A DNA stretch of 13,118 bases from an uncultured Candidatus Melainabacteria bacterium (lineage in GTDB: Bacteria > Cyanobacteriota > Vampirovibrionia > Gastranaerophilales > Gastranaerophilaceae), in contig CAKVJE010000051.1 in the NCBI GenBank assembly GCA_934754735.1, positions 1-13,118 on the forward strand. The letters run 5' to 3'. Numbering within the stretch: position 1 is the first letter of the stretch; each line of letters begins with the position of its first letter. Both the position numbers and the translations under genes were made by a program. Shown here piece by piece: positions 12,172 to 13,118 of this stretch. Under the pieces are notes generated by a model. It was not told the origin of the DNA. It was given only the letters and a program-made list of their open reading frames with translations, and ran no database searches.

Positions 12172-13118
12172 CTAACAAACCTCAATTGTCATGAACTTAC
12201 TCTTATAATCATTAATCGTATTCATAAGTTCTACAAACTCTGCATATTTCATTGTATGCAAAGTTTTTGATAACTCAACTGCTTGCAAAAATTCAATCTT
12301 AAACGCGTCTTCTTGGCGTTCTTTAATTTTAATCATGCCGGTGTCTTCAAACATTTCAAGCATTGTTTCAATTACGGGATTATTTACACCAAGAGCTGTC
12401 GAAGCTCTTTCTAAATCGAAATTTCCATCAAGCGTATTGCAGGTATATCTAATCATGCCTGAAAACATTTTTAAAATTTGTTCTTCATTGTATTTGTTAT
12501 TTTGGTATCTCATGTAATGAATTGCATCAGGAGCAACTGTTGTCATAAGATTTTGCATAACATCTTCATCCGCAGGATAATCAAAGAACATCAAAACATC
12601 GCTTTTTTGCGCACTGTTTCTATTTACAATATGTTCACAAATATCCTTAAACGGTTTAAGTCCTTCCATAATTGCCCTGTCTTCTACAAAAGCGCAAATA
12701 GAAAGCTTTGAATTTTTGATGTAGTCATTAACCTGTGCTAGAATATTCGTTTTCTTTCTGTGGTCGTAAATTTTTGTTTTAACTTCTTCCTCTTGGACTA
12801 AAGCGTCTGAGTGAACGTCTTTCAAGATTAACTGAACAGAAGTTACACCGTTAAAAGTATTCAGTTGCGGTGCAAACGCAATATCCAATTTATCACCTTG
12901 AATAAGAGGAATATCGCCTCTTGACCACCAAACACAATCCATTGTACCATTTGGAGTATCCACAATAAGTTTTAAATGATCTTTGGTAGAACCCATCAAT
13001 TTCTTTTCTTTTAAACTCAAATTGTTGACAACAAACGTTGGAGAAGGGTTCGATGCGCCAAATGGTTCTAGTTTAGATATTTCTTCTACTAAACCTATAT
13101 CAACCTCATCTATTGAAA
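12172..13118 (-). CDS. recJ: RecJ, single-stranded-DNA 5'-3' exonuclease, C-terminal part (cut by the window edge)
   Basis: RecJ degrades single-stranded DNA 5' to 3' in RecFOR recombination, mismatch repair and base excision repair. Only the last 314 codons are inside the window; the catalytic DHH and DHHA1 domains lie beyond the right edge. The frame is open to 13118 and the first visible residues include VEEISKLEPFGASNPSPTF (fragment residues 10-28), the diagnostic RecJ linker into the OB-fold. The OB-fold follows (about 29-115), with GSTKDHLKLIV and DCVWW strands. The remaining 200 residues form the longer C-terminal region seen in Firmicutes-type and some other RecJ proteins. A TTG at 13020 could be mistaken for a start, but the conserved sequence continues upstream of it, so it is internal. 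rsmI follows 9 nt after the stop. Confidence 0.85.
   Translation of the reverse strand, partial: SIDEVDIGLVEEISKLEPFGASNPSPTFVVNNLSLKEKKLMGSTKDHLKLIVDTPNGTMDCVWWSRGDIPLIQGDKLDIAFAPQLNTFNGVTSVQLILKDVHSDALVQEEEVKTKIYDHRKKTNILAQVNDYIKNSKLSICAFVEDRAIMEGLKPFKDICEHIVNRNSAQKSDVLMFFDYPADEDVMQNLMTTVAPDAIHYMRYQNNKYNEEQILKMFSGMIRYTCNTLDGNFDLERASTALGVNNPVIETMLEMFEDTGMIKIKERQEDAFKIEFLQAVELSKTLHTMKYAEFVELMNTINDYKSKFMTIEVC

Noticed and set aside
13018..13020. TTG as the start of the right-edge gene
   Set aside because: The same frame is open to 13118 and the upstream residues include the RecJ motif LEPFGASNPSPTF, so the TTG is an internal leucine codon.

Overview
The window is AT-rich bacterial chromosome (about one third GC by eye) with compact housekeeping and lineage-specific genes and no sign of a mobile element, CRISPR array or rRNA. 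Taken together, the gene set fits a flagellated gut member of Gastranaerophilales (Melainabacteria/Vampirovibrionia, non-photosynthetic relatives of Cyanobacteria). The clues are a FlhB export-gate protein, a long-form RecJ next to RsmI, a short protein starting with an N-terminal 'PTFKG' tag, and a DUF366 protein with QueC. This placement is an inference from protein style and base composition, not a measured result.

Layout, left to right. 1-434 is mostly very AT-rich DNA without a recognisable gene. A minus-strand block follows: a CNNM/CBS/CorC 'hemolysin-like' membrane protein (435-1778) and flhB (1869-2951), each with its own promoter. Divergent from flhB is a plus-strand pair: a stand-alone AICAR-transformylase-like protein that has lost the family's catalytic motif (3051-3938), then a zinc-dependent medium-chain dehydrogenase (3958-4923). 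Convergent to these is a secreted protein with a glycine-rich middle segment (4934-6079, minus).

From a shared divergent promoter region (6080-6198) a plus-strand operon runs 6199-8972: HEAT-repeat protein, queC, a DUF366 protein and a membrane-anchored SPOR protein. Its first three genes overlap by 8 nt and 1 nt, and the fourth starts 5 nt downstream, so translational coupling is likely. Then comes a minus-strand acetyltransferase-like gene (8992-9615), a Val tRNA (anticodon TAC) with its own terminator, structured leader and strong promoter (9632-9861), a DAACS-type acidic amino acid/dicarboxylate symporter with a clear terminator and promoter (9885-11336), and a recJ-rsmI pair (11350 to the right edge, with recJ cut by the window).

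The most unusual points are: (i) the degenerate AICAR transformylase-like gene; (ii) three genes whose promoters place the start codon at or within 1 nt of the predicted transcription start with no Shine-Dalgarno, suggesting leaderless mRNAs (flhB and the divergent pair at 6080-6198); (iii) a palindrome embedded in the spacer of the HEAT-queC operon promoter; (iv) tight coupling of queC to a DUF366 protein that carries ligase-like motifs. No single new defence or mobile system is evident.
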